Notes: a model not told the origin generated them from the letters alone. A stretch of DNA of 64,000 nucleotides from Amblyornis subalaris (GCA_018881555.1 JACAXG010000131.1:1977207-2041206), one strand, 5' to 3'; counted from the first letter of the stretch, positions 11,769 to 23,450 are shown. Numbers and translations are program-made.

Positions 11769-11925
11769 CTCCACAACTTCTCCAAGATTATGGAGAGTGG
11801 CCTCCCCAGGATGCCAGCCAGCTCTCTCAGCCCCTCAGGTGGGCATTGTCAGGGCCATCGATTTGTAAGGGTTTAGCTCCTCTAATCAGTCTTGACATAG
11901 TTACTGGCAACAATCCTGAGCATCC
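11769..11925 (-). mobile_element. CR1 LINE, RT N-terminal remnant
   Basis: On the minus strand this reads like the CR1 region ahead of the RT palm: a DRL..LNPYKSM run, then GAERAGWHP and ATLH. It corresponds to nucleotides that should lie about 400 bases 5' of the 10903-11709 piece in an intact element. Confidence 0.7.
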
Positions 11926-13627
11926 CTTTAACCAGCTACAGAGCAGAGACATCAAAAGAAGTTTAAAAAATACTCCAAGGTTGCAACTCGGCATCCACCC
12001 TTCCACAAAGAAGATCCCCCCTCTCTCCTTCCAGTTTCTTTCTTATCTCTTCTTACCTGTTCTGTAAGATTTTCAGTGATGGATATTCCACAGCTTTCCC
12101 AGACATTCCTTTCCAAAGTTTCATAGTTGTCACAAGGTTTTGAGTTCATTTTTAGGGCGTAAAAGAAAGGNTCAGTTCTTAATCCAGATCTCCTTCCAGA
12201 TGTTTTAGTGCATAATTTCTTTCCCATGAGATATGGAATGAACCAAACTACTCTTTAAAATTACAGAGCTGTTAATTTATATACTTTTCTACATGAAATC
12301 TCTATTTTTGAAAGGAGGACATGGATTTTTCTCGGTGTTACTCCTTTTCAGAATGTTTCNACCCTGAAAATTTGCATGAAAATTACATTAATTTTGCTTT
12401 CCTCATCTCTGTTGTTTTAATGACAGTTGGAAAACGGAAAAAAGAGACTCCTNTACTTATTTATATACCAACATTTGCCCACAGAAAGAAATCCTGATTG
12501 CACAGCCAGGGTTTCTGAAGTGAAAATTTCAAAGAGGGGGTGTTCCAACAGAAACCATTCCTCCTTTTTTGCTGGCTTTACTACAAACCAGTGTGCAGTC
12601 ACACCCCAGCCCTGCAAGTACTGACACATATGCCTGGTTTCCAAAACGATGGGGATCATGGGTCTTGAAAGGGGTGACTCTCAGGCACACAATAAAGCAC
12701 ATTCAAAAGCCTGAACAGGATCAAAACCCCAAGCTGTTACATCCTGGCATCCCTTAGGACCAAATTTGATCATCTTCACTTCCATTTACTAAGTGCTTTG
12801 CTCAGCAAGAAATATTACAGCTATCCTAGTCAAGTCTGGTCTCATCACGGTGTGTTTGAAAGCCTTCCAGTATTCCTCAGTGCGTGTGAAAAACATCAAT
12901 TCATTTTTGTTCTCTCGAAACTCCTNTTCTGGAAGAAGAGTGAGTTTAGGGTGTGTTTTGTTTTGTGATTCTCAAAAAATACTGTGCACGTGCAGACACC
13001 CGCAGGTTTCTGCTGCAGATTCAAGAGTCCTGCACTGCTGATTTCAGTGGAAGAAAGTGAGGTTTAGGGTGACCTTGGGTATCTCTGGGAGTTTAATCCA
13101 GAGTTTGGGGGCTGCACCCCTAAAGCTCAGCTTCCANTGGATTAAATATAATGTTTAAGGAAGGAAAAAAAGGCAAGCTTTTATGTAATAGCAGCTGCTG
13201 GGATAATTGAAAAAAAAATCAGGTTTTGGGTTCATGACTGTGCTGTGCCATTTTTACGCTGCTGGACCATCACTTTGCTCAAAGGGGGGAACAAAAAGGA
13301 GCATCATGGAAGATTTTGTAAACCACCACCACAATATCAAAGATTTTCCTGCGAAGTATTATCACAAATGGGCTGATCTAGCTTGGGTCCTTCATTTTTT
13401 TGGCCTGTAACAGTGATTTCTTTTGTCTCTTTGCTTTTTTTTATGTGAAGATGGGCTGNTATTCAGTGCTGATGTGATTGTGTCTATGTGTCTCTTTAGA
13501 AGAGAAAGGAAGAGGGAAAACTATTTAATTTTATAAAGAAGCCTGTTTTCTCCTGCATCTGATCCAACATTTTATGCAGGAAGAGTCAAAATGTCTCTAT
13601 TCAGCTGCTCCTACTGGAAGTAATGAC
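11926..13627. other. Non-coding unique sequence
   Basis: No known repeat or exon-like segment recognised. Short open frames are scattered and lack matching splice sites. Confidence 0.45.
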
Positions 13628-13885
13628 CANCATGAAGAATTCCTTCCTAATATCCCATCTAACCCTGCCCTCTGGCACTGGGAAGCCATTCCCCCTTGTC
13701 CTGTCACTCCAGGCCCTTGTCCAAAGTCCCTCTCCAGCTCTCNTGGAGTCCCTTTAGGCACNGGAAGGGGCTCTAAAGTCTCCCCACAGCCTTCTCTTCT
13801 CCAGGTGAACATCCCCAGCTCTCCCAGCCTGGCTCCAGAGCAGAGGGGCTCCAGCCNTTGNAGCATCTTCNAAAAGCCTGNGACN
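13628..13885 (-). mobile_element. CR1 fragment lacking its 3' end
   Basis: GAAGAATTCCTTCCTAATAT, CCATTCCCCCTTGTCCTGTC, GTCCCTCTCCAGCTCTC, GTCTCCCCACAGCCTTCTCT and CCAGGTGAACATCCCCAGCT are the reverse complement of the CR1 ORF2 C-terminus and the start of its 3' UTR. The tail is absent, so the element was later deleted at its left side. Ns are unusually dense at 13741-13890. Confidence 0.88.
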
Positions 13886-14599
13886 CTGTGATCACTCTTC
13901 AATAGGGAGAAGAGGTGAAATCCTGGTGTGACATGAGCTGCAGCTGAAAGCGGCGTGGCCACAAGCAGCCCACTCCAACCTAGGGCAGTCCTGGGAGAGG
14001 GACTTCATGGAACAATGTTGGCTTGGCCTCTCTGTCCCTATATGAAAGGGGCAGGAGACCTCTTTTCTCACTGTAGGTGCAAAGTCTGTCTGACAGAGAA
14101 AGACAGACTGACTCAGGCCCCTGAGGAAATTTCTCAGGTATGGTAGGATTTTATCCAGTAGATGCTGGCATATCATGCCCTCAGCACCTTTTGGTCCATG
14201 CCTAAAGTCACAATCTGGACTNTAACAGCACTACAAGTTTTACATCTTTAAAGCACTGTGTACNGACAGCGAAAATTCAATCAACATCACAGCTTTGAAA
14301 AACAAAGGGAGAGAGGCAAAGGAGTCTCCTGACAAAGTCACTTCTCAGAGGGCTCAGCAGAAGCTGATGGAGCCCAGCCTGCTTTAAATGACAAAAGTTG
14401 GGGGAGCTATCAGCCAGAAACACCCTCCTTGCGCTGCCAGCCAGGTTCAAGCCTCTTCCCCCTGCCTCATCACAGAGCCTTTGTCCTCTCGCCAGAAGCC
14501 TGCCCGCAGGCAACATCCAGCTTTCTAATAAAGCAGCTCCTTTGTCAATGACAGCAATGATTATCTCCTACAGCTGCCCGTGGTGTTGCATTTTGTAAC
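13886..14599. other. Non-coding unique sequence
   Basis: Nothing recognised. The part from about 14260 onward has balanced composition and no repeats and may belong to the block that follows. Confidence 0.4.
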
Positions 14600-14960
14600 A
14601 CAATTTGGCCGCCTTTGGCCCCGGTTAGTTCTATTTAACGTACTGCAGGGGGTTCACTGTTTGATCTCTAATTGATATAATTGACTGGGAATAATCAGGG
14701 CAGCTTTATAGATTTTTATTGATAGCTAATTTTCCTTCATCCATTGTTTAATTTGATAAGACTATAACCTAATTTATTGCCACTCTGATAGGGATCCATT
14801 ACCCTTTTGACAAATGCTTCTGGGGCCCACTTGTCAGCAACTGATTTGAAAGAGCTGTTAAGCCTACAGAGCCCATCATTAGTTAATGGCAGTTTAGAAA
14901 GCTAATGGCATTATAAATTAAGATCAATAAGTACATGGAAATTACAGTTGTTCAGCAAGA
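14600..14960. promoter_or_regulatory. Candidate conserved non-coding element
   Basis: Repeat-free AT-rich block packed with homeodomain core motifs (CTAATTGATATAATTGAC at about 14669, GATAGCTAATTTTCC, CATTAGTTAATGGCAG, AAAGCTAATGGCATTATAAA). No open frame. The texture resembles developmental enhancers of gene deserts, but conservation is not tested here. Confidence 0.4.
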
Positions 14961-15483
14961 CACCACTATATTATTAAACAAACATAATCCTGTACCTTTG
15001 GTTAATGCACACACAGGGAGCTTCCGAGTGAGTTTCAGAGCCAAATAAAGCCAGGTGATTAGCAAAGGAAGAGCCCTTCTCTGGTGCTGGAATTGCCAGA
15101 TTAATTCCTAAAGGATCTTTGCAAGAAAAGAAAGAAGCCAGCACTGCTTTATTTTGCTGTATAAGCAACCCGAGGCCTCAAAACACCCTCGCACAAAACA
15201 ATACCCCTCTCGCTTCCTCGGGTTTTGATCTGCTCCAACAACACTTTCAAATGCATAATACAAAATCAGCAAAGGAGAGGCTCCTGGATTTATCCCAGGG
15301 ATAAAGAAAAGCAAACACAGCATCTCTTGATACTTTCACATAGCTTCCTCTTAATACCTCACAAGGCTTGATTGGCATTGAGTGATGTTTGATCACTTTG
15401 GGCCAAAGCACGATGAGAATGTTGAGGTTTTTCCCAGCAAGACACTGTGATCTAATGAATGCAGCAAAGAACAAGATGTCAAA
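14961..15483. other. Non-coding unique sequence
   Basis: No known repeat is visible. CTTTGGGCCAAAGCACGATG and neighbouring bases (15390-15480) are of high complexity and may extend the preceding candidate element. Confidence 0.4.
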
Positions 15484-15560
15484 AAGCCTGGAGTCAGCTT
15501 TGGCTTCACCACTGAGTAGGTACAGGACACTGAACAAGTGGCTTTATCTCCTATCCCTTT
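15484..15560 (+). repeat. Possible MIR-like SINE relic
   Basis: GCCTGGAGTCAG, then TGGCTTCACCACTGAGTAGG, and ACAAGTGGCTTTATCTCC follow the order of the MIR core (gagtcag, ctct-gccactgactagctgtg, aagtcacttaacctc). Strongly diverged; chance similarity is not excluded. Confidence 0.35.
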
Positions 15561-16639
15561 TTGCAAGCTCACTCTCTCCCAGCTGCCTAGATGGAGTGTT
15601 TGGCATTTAGGAGCAAGGCTGCTCCTTCCAGGTTCAGTACAGATAAATTTCAGCCTCAGCCATGTCTCCAGACCTTGTTGTCACTGAATGCTCTCGTGGA
15701 CTTTGGCTGCAGACCGGAAATTGCACACTGAGGTTGTCACATCCCTAAACATCTGTCCTGCCCCCTGAGAGGGTGTGATACTTTCAACATAGGATACCTT
15801 TCCTGTCTTGGAGCAGATCCTCCCTCAGGGCAGATCCTGGGTGACTCTAATTTTTATCATGNTGTATTCAGCTCAGTTGGCACCACCTTTGCTTTGCTTA
15901 ACATGCACAATGCAAACTGTAGAAGCTCCTAAGAGAATCCAACATCCTTTCCTTTGGAACAGCAATTCTCTGTTAGATGGGTGGGACAGACAGCTGAGGG
16001 TGGCTTGCAGCTTCTGCCATCCACTTTTAATCTTCAGCTACAGGTCTGGCAGGACCCTCAGGTCCCTAAGGTTAGGTAGGATGAGTGTGATCAGGTTTGT
16101 GGCATGGCCATCAACTCAGTTATAACTTCTCCACATGGAGGGTCAGGGATGTACCAGGAGATATCCCAGCACGTGTAGGGGTATCCAAAGTTTTCCAATA
16201 GATGGGGAAAGCGTGTCATCGCTGCTCAACCCAGTCCAAGATTTGCCTGGATTCCACTTTGAATCCAAGGCTGGTTTGGACACTGTTCTGATGATTAAAT
16301 GTATGGTTAGATATCTCTGACACCTGCCAGTCTTTGATTCACCAGCAGTGGGTTGGTCTCGTGAGCTGCTGTTTGACTTCATGCCTCACTTTGGTGCTAA
16401 NTGGATGTTTTTGGGCTTTTGTAAGTCTGAAATCTCTTCTCACGACAGTTCAATTCTGATGCAAATCTGAATGCCTGGCTAGAACAAGCCTCTAATTTGT
16501 TTCAGAGTAGGTGAGGACAGAATCAGTGTCCCTTGCTGCAGCACAGCCCTTGCTCTGACCACTGCCCCCCCACCTTTGTCATCCCAACCTCATTCAGCCG
16601 AGATAGGCAGTGATCTCAATGACCCAGATACAAACTCCC
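15561..16639. other. Non-coding unique sequence
   Basis: Nothing recognised; a C7-rich patch at 16565 is minor. Confidence 0.45.
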
Positions 16640-16960
16640 AATGTATCAAGGTCCTTCTGACTGTATAATTTCATTTTTAGGAAGATCAAGATAAGACAAA
16701 CTACTAAACTTGTCAACAGCTCGTCCATATTGACAGCAAGTTTGGCTGATTTACAGATAATCAGCTTATTGGGTAGAAAGACTATTGGGAATTTTAGTTG
16801 TTTCCTTAATGAAATAATGGCTTTTCAGTCAGAANTTATTTACAATGGCTGCACTCCTCGCAATGGGGATGAAATATTATGATTCTCTTTGCCCTGAGAT
16901 TACTTTGCACAAGTTAATGTTGTGTTATGCCAAAGTGTTGACCCAGAATTAAAATTTACT
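16640..16960. promoter_or_regulatory. Candidate conserved non-coding element
   Basis: Repeat-free block with TTTACAGATAATCAGCTTAT, CCTTAATGAAATAATGGC, ACAATGGCTGCACTCC and ATTACTTTGCACAAGTTAAT. It carries several TAAT and GATAA-type cores and no open frame. Judged by texture only. Confidence 0.3.
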
Positions 16961-18000
16961 TCCTAAATTGAGGTTCTGCTGACATTACTCAGAAATCTCA
17001 AAATTCAGAGTAAGAACTTTGAGGCAGAAGGGAAACATGGGCAATATCTATGTTAGTAANTACTCTGGGCACACAGGACTGGATTTATGGATTGAAACAA
17101 TCCAGGCTGCAGGCTCCTAGCACCAAATGCTGTAGCCATTCCAGAGGTATTCCTNCTTGGTCTGGTTTGTTCCCATTCCCATTCATAGTTAGAAAATATC
17201 AGGAACACTTCTGGAGATTATCTTCTGGATTGAAAAGGACCCTGTTCATGCACTCAGGGACCAAATGAACCAATGAATTGTGGTGAAGTACATTACGTGG
17301 AGATGATCAAGAAAGTCACAGCAAAAGGGTACCCCACCTTCCCAGATATATACAGTTATATATACCGATATTTATTATAATTTTAGGCACTCCCAGACAG
17401 TCATCTGCTTCAAAATTTTCCTCTTAAAAAGTTTCATTTCTTCCCACTGACTACAGGAAAAGCTTAGGTGACTAGATCAGACTTAAGCATGTAATTATTT
17501 GACACCTGTATTATAACAGATAAATATCCTCATTTATCTGGTAGAAATGGTGAACACGAATCCTCTGTGGGGTTTTCTTTGCTCAAGGAACCCTAAACCA
17601 CATGTAGTCAGGTATAGATGTGTCCTTGATGCTAAACATGCCANGCAGTGATGGAATGGGTAAGAAAAGTGGGGAAATGAAATAAGGCCATCACCCAATA
17701 TGAACCAAACCACAGCAAATAAACAGTGGGACTTCAGAACTGGCAGCTGCACACTTTTCCCCCCTCAAAGTTATAAACTGTTAAGTGTATTATAAATAGA
17801 TATATAGAAAATAGATAAATATAGAAAAATAAGTAAATTATACTTTGATATAGCTCCAGTGAACCTAAAAAGGTTAAACATGAGGATCTGGTCACTGCTC
17901 TTGAAAGTTGTTCAGTGTAAAACTGGAACTTTGATAGGTGAATTTGCTTCAGTTGCATCTCATAAGCACCATCAGGTGAGTTTTTAGTGCTGACTCTTAC
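16961..18000. other. Non-coding AT-rich sequence
   Basis: An AT-rich low-complexity run (ATAGATATATAGAAAATAGA) occurs at 17797-17850. No genes or repeats recognised. Confidence 0.45.
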
Positions 18001-18122
18001 AATCATAGAATTCCATTTTCCGTTAAGGCTGGAAAAGACCTCTGAGGTTATCAAATCCAACCATTAATCCAGCACTGCCAGGTCCAGCACTAAATCATGT
18101 CCCCAAGTGCCACATCTACATG
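18001..18122 (-). mobile_element. CR1 3' fragment
   Basis: AATCATAGAATTCCATTTTC, AAGGCTGGAAAAGACCTCTG, CAAATCCAACCATTAATCCA, CAGCACTGCCA and GTCCCCAAGTGCCACATCTA identify the same subfamily as the copy at 6614. It is cut at 18122 and touches a plus-strand copy. Confidence 0.9.
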
Positions 18123-18471
18123 TGACAACTAGTGCAGAGCCATGACCTTATTGTCCCCTTCCAGTACCTAAGGGGGGTGTATAAGAAAGATGGGGACAAA
18201 CTTTTGGCAGGGCATGTTGTGAAAAGAGAAGGGGTGATGATTCTAAAATGAAAAAGAGTTGATATAGTCTAGATATAAAGAAGAATACAATGAGAATGGT
18301 AAAAAACTGGTACAGGTTGCCCAGAAAGGTGGTGGAAGCCCATCCCTGCAAACATGAGTTAGGTTGGAAAGGGTTTTGAGTAACCTGATCTAGTGGAAGG
18401 TGTCCCTGCCCATGCCAGGGAGTTGGACTTTTAAACGTCCCTTCCAACCCAAACCATTCTGTGATTATACA
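18123..18471 (+). mobile_element. CR1 3' fragment, head-to-head with the previous one
   Basis: Begins near the ORF2 C-terminus (CCCTTCCAGTACCTAAGG, GATGGGGACAAAC) and ends with the normal tail: CTGATCTAGTGGAAGGTGTC, CATGCCAGGGAGTTGGAC, CCCTTCCAACCCAAACCATT, CTGTGATT. Confidence 0.92.
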
Positions 18472-18739
18472 ATACTTGCTTCTCCCCATCAGTGTCACAG
18501 CAGTAAAATGCAAAGCCAGGAAACCTCCATCCTCTGATGCTTCTCCTGGCCCCAAGGCAATAAAGTGGCCCCAAGACAGCAAAAATATGACTATTTATCC
18601 CCTAATGAAGCAGTGCCAAGGCAAGAGCCACAGGGNGAAGTAGGGGATGGTGGTGGAGGGAGGAACTAAACTGTCTGTTCACTTGAAATAAAGCAGGCAA
18701 GATTGCAAGACTCATGTACAATTCTCCATGGTCCCTAAA
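18472..18739. other. Non-coding unique sequence
   Basis: Nothing recognised. Confidence 0.4.
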
Positions 18740-19140
18740 GTCTCTTGCAAAAAGGTAGAAATGAACTAATTTATTAGTAAAATCACATCAGGGGCAGTAA
18801 TTTCATGTTAGTGAATTTACATGTAATAACATTAGATTTCCAGCCCTCCATATCAGCACACTGTGGCCCTCTTGGATGATGAATGAGCTGCCTAAANAAA
18901 GATGATAGTTTGATTGTTTTCACAGTGAACGGATCAGCATTTTAATTTCTTGCCTCTGTGTTTATTGCTTATTTGGCCCCTTGCTCAGCTTGTAAAAACT
19001 TGGCTAAATGGAAATGAATAAATGTAATTACTGCGGGTGACAGTGGTAATCTGTGTGGGTTTTTCATATTGCCTTTGCCAACGTTAATCTAATCACTAGA
19101 GAATATGTGTCACTGCACAAATACATTGACAGAAAGCAGA
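18740..19140. promoter_or_regulatory. Candidate conserved non-coding element
   Basis: Clean block with AACTAATTTATTAGTAAAAT, TTAGTGAATTTACATGTAAT, AGCATTTTAATTTCTTGCC, TGTAATTACTGCGGGTGACA (TAATTA at 19025-19030) and GTTAATCTAATCACTAGAG. No repeats, no coding frame. One of the best enhancer-like textures in the window. Confidence 0.4.
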
Positions 19141-20199
19141 GTCCTCTGTCAGTGCCAAGGATGTGGAGGCTGGAAGGACTCCCTGCTGGTCAGGGTCTGT
19201 TGCTGGGACAAGGCTTTAATGCTCTGACCTATAGGTGATGCATATCATCACCTTTATATACTCTACATCCTGCCCAGGAGAAACAGCAGCAGTAGAAACC
19301 AGTTCTGGAGCTGAAAGCAAGACTTTCCCAAGATTTTTATTGCCTTTTGGATCTCTCCAGGAGGCTTGACAGTGTCTCTGTGTGTTATGGTCACCTCTCA
19401 GATGATATCTGCCTCCTCCTTCTCTGCTCAGAAGCTCTGTTGGATATGATTAGCCTATGGATGGATGGCACAGGCTTTGCAAAGCCATGGCTCTAGGACT
19501 GGGCCACTAACTTTTTTCACAGTAACAGGTAAAAAAAAAATGTGCATCAGAATACCAGTCCTTTTGCCTGAGGCATTGTTGGACAGTGGACTGAGGAAAC
19601 AGATCTGGTACCTGACAAAGTGTGAACATGTGAATTTATGGGGATATCATCTCCATGTTATTATAAGGCAACAANAATTCATAGGGATTAATTGATTTTC
19701 CAGATGTTGCACAAGAATTGGAATTNAGCTCTAACCCAAACATCTCCATTTAAATACATATACACCTGCACAGGTGTATAGATATGATCTANATGTTGAA
19801 GCTCCCATTCTGGTCAATGGACATCACAATGGAATTCCACAAATGGAATTCAGCTGCCTTTGTAGTCACTTATATAGTGCCATTTTAAATATCTAATATC
19901 TTCATGGGATCAGAAGTCATAACAGGGGACTTAAGGAACACTTATACCCTTCTCAAGAGGCAGCTGGAAGTCTGTAAGGACAACCTCAAACTACACTTAG
20001 ACAACGGAGACCAGAGNGTCTGTTCGACTTCCCAATGTCTATTTTGAGACAAGCTGAACTGTTGTCTCAACTCCATCTTTGGACCTTATTGGACTACAGA
20101 GAGTCAATAAGCATCTCAATTATCTCCTTATTAGGCCATTTGAGATGTCTCAGAGTACTCCANCTGGCATCTAGTCCCAAACAGTGAGGGAAACTGAGA
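19141..20199. other. Non-coding unique sequence
   Basis: No known repeat is certain. The right part, from about 19900, leads into an endogenous-retrovirus-like fragment and may belong to it. Confidence 0.4.
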
Positions 20200-20651
20200 A
20201 AACTCATGGGTTGAGAAAAAGACAGTCAAAAGCAAAGACTTTGCTCACAAGCAAAGCAAAACAAGGAATNCATTCACTACTTCCCATCAACAGNGAGATG
20301 CTCAGCNATTTCCAGGNAAGNTGGACCCCATCACCTGTAACCATTACTTGGAAGGACAAATGTCATAATTCTGAACACCCCCACCCTTCCTCCTTCTTCA
20401 CCCAGGTTTTATTGCTGAGCATGGCACCACATGGTCTGGAATATCCCTTGGGTCAGTTGGGGTCAGCTGCCCCAGCTGGGTCCCTTCCCAACTTCTTTTG
20501 CAGACCCTGACTGCTCACTGGTGGGGCAGTCTGAGGAGCAGCAAATGCATTGGCCCTGTTGAAGGTGGTGCTCAGCAGTAACTAAAACATCCTCTATTAT
20601 CAGCACTGCTTAGGCCACAAATCCAAAACACAGCCCCACACCAGCTACTCT
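20200..20651 (+). mobile_element. Avian endogenous retrovirus fragment, LTR-like
   Basis: The order GCAAAACAAGGAAT, CATTCACTACTTCCCATCAA, TTCCAGG, CATCACCTGTAACCATTACT, TTATTGCTGAGCATGGC, ATATCCCTTGGGTCAG, GGGGTCAGCTGCCCCAGCTG and ACAAATCCAAAACACAGCCC is one I know from dispersed LTR-associated repeats of bird genomes. It ends abruptly at CCAGCTACTCTG, before the expected LTR end. No retroviral gene is present. The family name (ERVL-type is my best guess) is inferred from memory. Ns cluster at 20160-20330, as in other multicopy parts of the window. Confidence 0.65.
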
Positions 20652-21498
20652 GTCATTTATGCCTGGGCTTAGCCCTGTGTGTGTCCAGTACAGTGGATTG
20701 AAGGAAGTTGTCATGCACAGGAAGCAGGAAGACCCAAACCTGTTCATGGATATTTGCAATGNGCCAGCTAGAGGATTGATGGGGGTTGAACAGAAAAGAA
20801 ATGGTGTTGGTCATGTGAATGCAACCTCAAAACATNAGGAAACATCAGGAAGTTTCATGCTGCGCATAATTCCTCTCTGTCCCATCATCACAAACACTGA
20901 TAATGTCCTTAGTGTTGTCTGAAAACTGTATGAAAACTGGGCATGTGCCCAGGGAGATTAGAATTAGAATAGTCATGAAAAGAAATAGAGAATGCTGACA
21001 CTTATTGCAGTTGTAATACCAATCCCAGTCCCAAGGGTGGTTGGTGAGGCAGTTCTGCAAGTTAATGATACACGGTCTTAATAACTNCTTCATCTCTTGC
21101 CTAATTCAACTGAGGTGGATAATATAACACCCTGTAAAAACTTATTCATAGTGAAAACTCATTTGAAGGAACATGATCTGTGACTCATTCTTTTCTTGGT
21201 GTGAGAGGACAAGGAGCCAAAATTAATGTAACACATCTTGGGCATCCTGAATATCTACAGTTGTCTCTCCCACCTCCTACTCCCCAAATTTCACACATAT
21301 ACACAAAACGCATGCAAGATAATGCTCCAGTTTAGAGAACTGAGGCANGAAGGCCATATCTGTACTAGTAAATCAAACTTTTCCAGGACACTCTCTGCCT
21401 TGAAGCNATATGGCATTGTCTGGATGGGACTCTGGGATTAAACTCTCTTAGCCTTCAGAATAACGTGGTCGCACCCAAACTGCCCACTGGGAATCACT
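20652..21498. other. Non-coding unique sequence
   Basis: Nothing recognised. Confidence 0.45.
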
Positions 21499-21580
21499 GT
21501 ATCACAGAATGGCTTGGGTTGGAAGGGTCCTTGAAGATCATCTAATTCCAACCCACTTGCCATGGGCAGGGAAACAGTTC
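21499..21580 (-). mobile_element. Short CR1 3' fragment
   Basis: TCACAGAATGGCTTGGGTTG, GAAGGGTCCTTGAAGATCAT and CCATGGGCAGGGA are a minus-strand CR1 terminus; only about 80 bases remain. Confidence 0.9.
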
Positions 21581-21925
21581 ATAGATGATGCTAACTCCTG
21601 AAATATGTCCAGGAATTGGCTAGGAAGGGCTCAGTTCCCTTGTCTAAGCACTGACAGCAGTTCCAGCTCNGCTGCGGTGATGACCACTGCAGATGCACTG
21701 AGATGGGTACANCAGATGATTTCTTTACTGCCTGATAAGAGGAATCAGCAGCAATTTTAGGATCTGAACTTTGGCTGTCTAGGAATAGTTTTAGCCATGA
21801 GATTACCTCCTTGTACTAAAGTTCACCCAGGAATAGCTCTTGTCTTTGCCTCTTCTCTGTCACATCTGACATCTGCAACTGTGCCTCTCTTAACTGCCCT
21901 TGCTAAATACAGACATTTAACGGCT
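21581..21925. other. Non-coding unique sequence between two CR1 copies
   Basis: Nothing recognised. Confidence 0.4.
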
Positions 21926-22152
21926 TTAAGATGAAAGAGGGTAGATTTTCATTGGATATNAGGAAGAAATTCTTCCCTGTGAGGGTGGTGAGGCCCTGGA
22001 ACAGGTTGCCCAGGGAAGCTGTTGATGCCAAATCCCTGGAAGTGTTCAAGGTCAAGTTGGATGGGGCTTGGAGCAACCTGGTCTAGATGTTGAAACTAGA
22101 TGATCCTTAAGGTCCTTCCTTCCAATCCAAACCATCCTGTGATTCTATGATC
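21926..22152 (+). mobile_element. CR1 3' fragment, well preserved
   Basis: GAAAGAGGGTAGATTTTCAT, GAAGAAATTCTTCCCTGTGA, GGGTGGTGAGGCCCTGGAAC, TGGAAGTGTTCAAGG and a CTGTGATTCTATGATC tail are close to the avian consensus. The GGCAGGG block before the final TTCCAA is deleted. Confidence 0.95.
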
Positions 22153-23189
22153 TATACACTTCTGTCTCTATATATTTTTTGTTTTCTGTAGGTCAGCACT
22201 GCCTGAATGAAGCTCCAGGTGCATCAACATCTTCAGTGCCACCACTTTGCACCTTTCTGAACAGGTTCCTCAGAATTCCTGGTNCAGTTCTGCACCTCCC
22301 AGAGCTCTGAGGCTGACAGCCAGTGTAGGCAGAGACAGATGTTCACAACTTTGTCAGATCTACAGCTGTGCTCACTGTCCCTCCACGTGGTCCCTAAAGG
22401 TTTTGCTGTCATTTAATCTCTTCCCCAACTATTTNGCTGCACCTCGTATCCTCACTTGGGTTTGTTTGACTTACTTAGACTCTTTTGTACTTTCTTGTGG
22501 CTGTTCCACACACAGTTTATGCACCAATTTAACTAAATCAGTTTAGAAACCAATTTAGTGAAATCAGCACAAACCCCTTGGGTAGAACCAGATGGAGAAT
22601 ACCTTTAATTGATTTAATGTGAGTCAGGGTTTTAGCTGATTTGCCCTATTTTCTTGTTGACGTGTATCAACCATATCCCANCATCAACATGAACATGGAC
22701 TCCCACATCTACAAAGTGGGGAATTTGTCCATGAGAAAACATTTGTCCAGCTATNTTCCCAAGGTATTTGAATATGAGAATAAGTTTACACTTTTGCTGC
22801 TGTCTCTGATTAAAATAGTCCATATTTTTTTAATATAATGATTCATTTGAAGAGGTGAGAGGAGCAGGAGGCTCTGGAGAATTTAATGGGATACAAAGCC
22901 AACACTGCAAATACAGTGCACGTCACAANTGACTTGGAAGCTGTAAATACTCTTCTAATAAAAAAAAGCTTGAAAAATTAGTCCACTTCACACGTTCACA
23001 TTTTCTAAACCATTCCATTAGCCAGGCTGGGAGGAAAACCTAGGACTGAATATACAACAGGACTGAGAGGTCCTTCCTGCAGGTTCCTCCTGAGCAGAGG
23101 CTGAGTGAAACTGGAGTGGGAAAGGAATCCACCTTGCTGCCCATGTCCCATCTGTGGACAGAGNCCTTTGGATCCCATGGTCTGTCCTT
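22153..23189. other. Non-coding unique sequence
   Basis: A pyrimidine-rich tract ending in TAG at about 22191 looks like a splice acceptor but has no donor partner. No coding signal. Confidence 0.4.
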
Positions 23190-23450
23190 CATGGACATTA
23201 AATTATTGTTTGCGAAGAGACAGTCAATAATTCCAAAGTAATTGAATGTGGGAATTTAAATTGCAATCAGCTGCACATCAATCTAAAGGAGCCTAAACTT
23301 TGTTGTTTTATCCAGTGTTAAACTGAATGAAGCAAAACTGAATTAAAGCCACTCTAATTCTGAATGAGAGAGTCCACACGGTGTTTTAATTTAGTTGAAC
23401 TAATCCACTTCTAAAATAAATTCAGATTAATTTTCCTCAGTATCCCTGAG
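23190..23450. promoter_or_regulatory. Candidate conserved non-coding element
   Basis: TAAATTATTGTTTGCGAAGA, AGTCAATAATTCCAAAGTAA, TTGCAATCAGCTGCACATCA, TGTTTTAATTTAGTTGAACT and CAGATTAATTTTCC form a clean repeat-free block with many AT-core motifs. Texture-based call only. Confidence 0.3.

Noticed and set aside
16510..16600. Possible third MIR-like stretch (CTTGCTCTGACCACTGCC)
   Set aside because: Only one short motif agrees; the flanks do not follow the MIR order.
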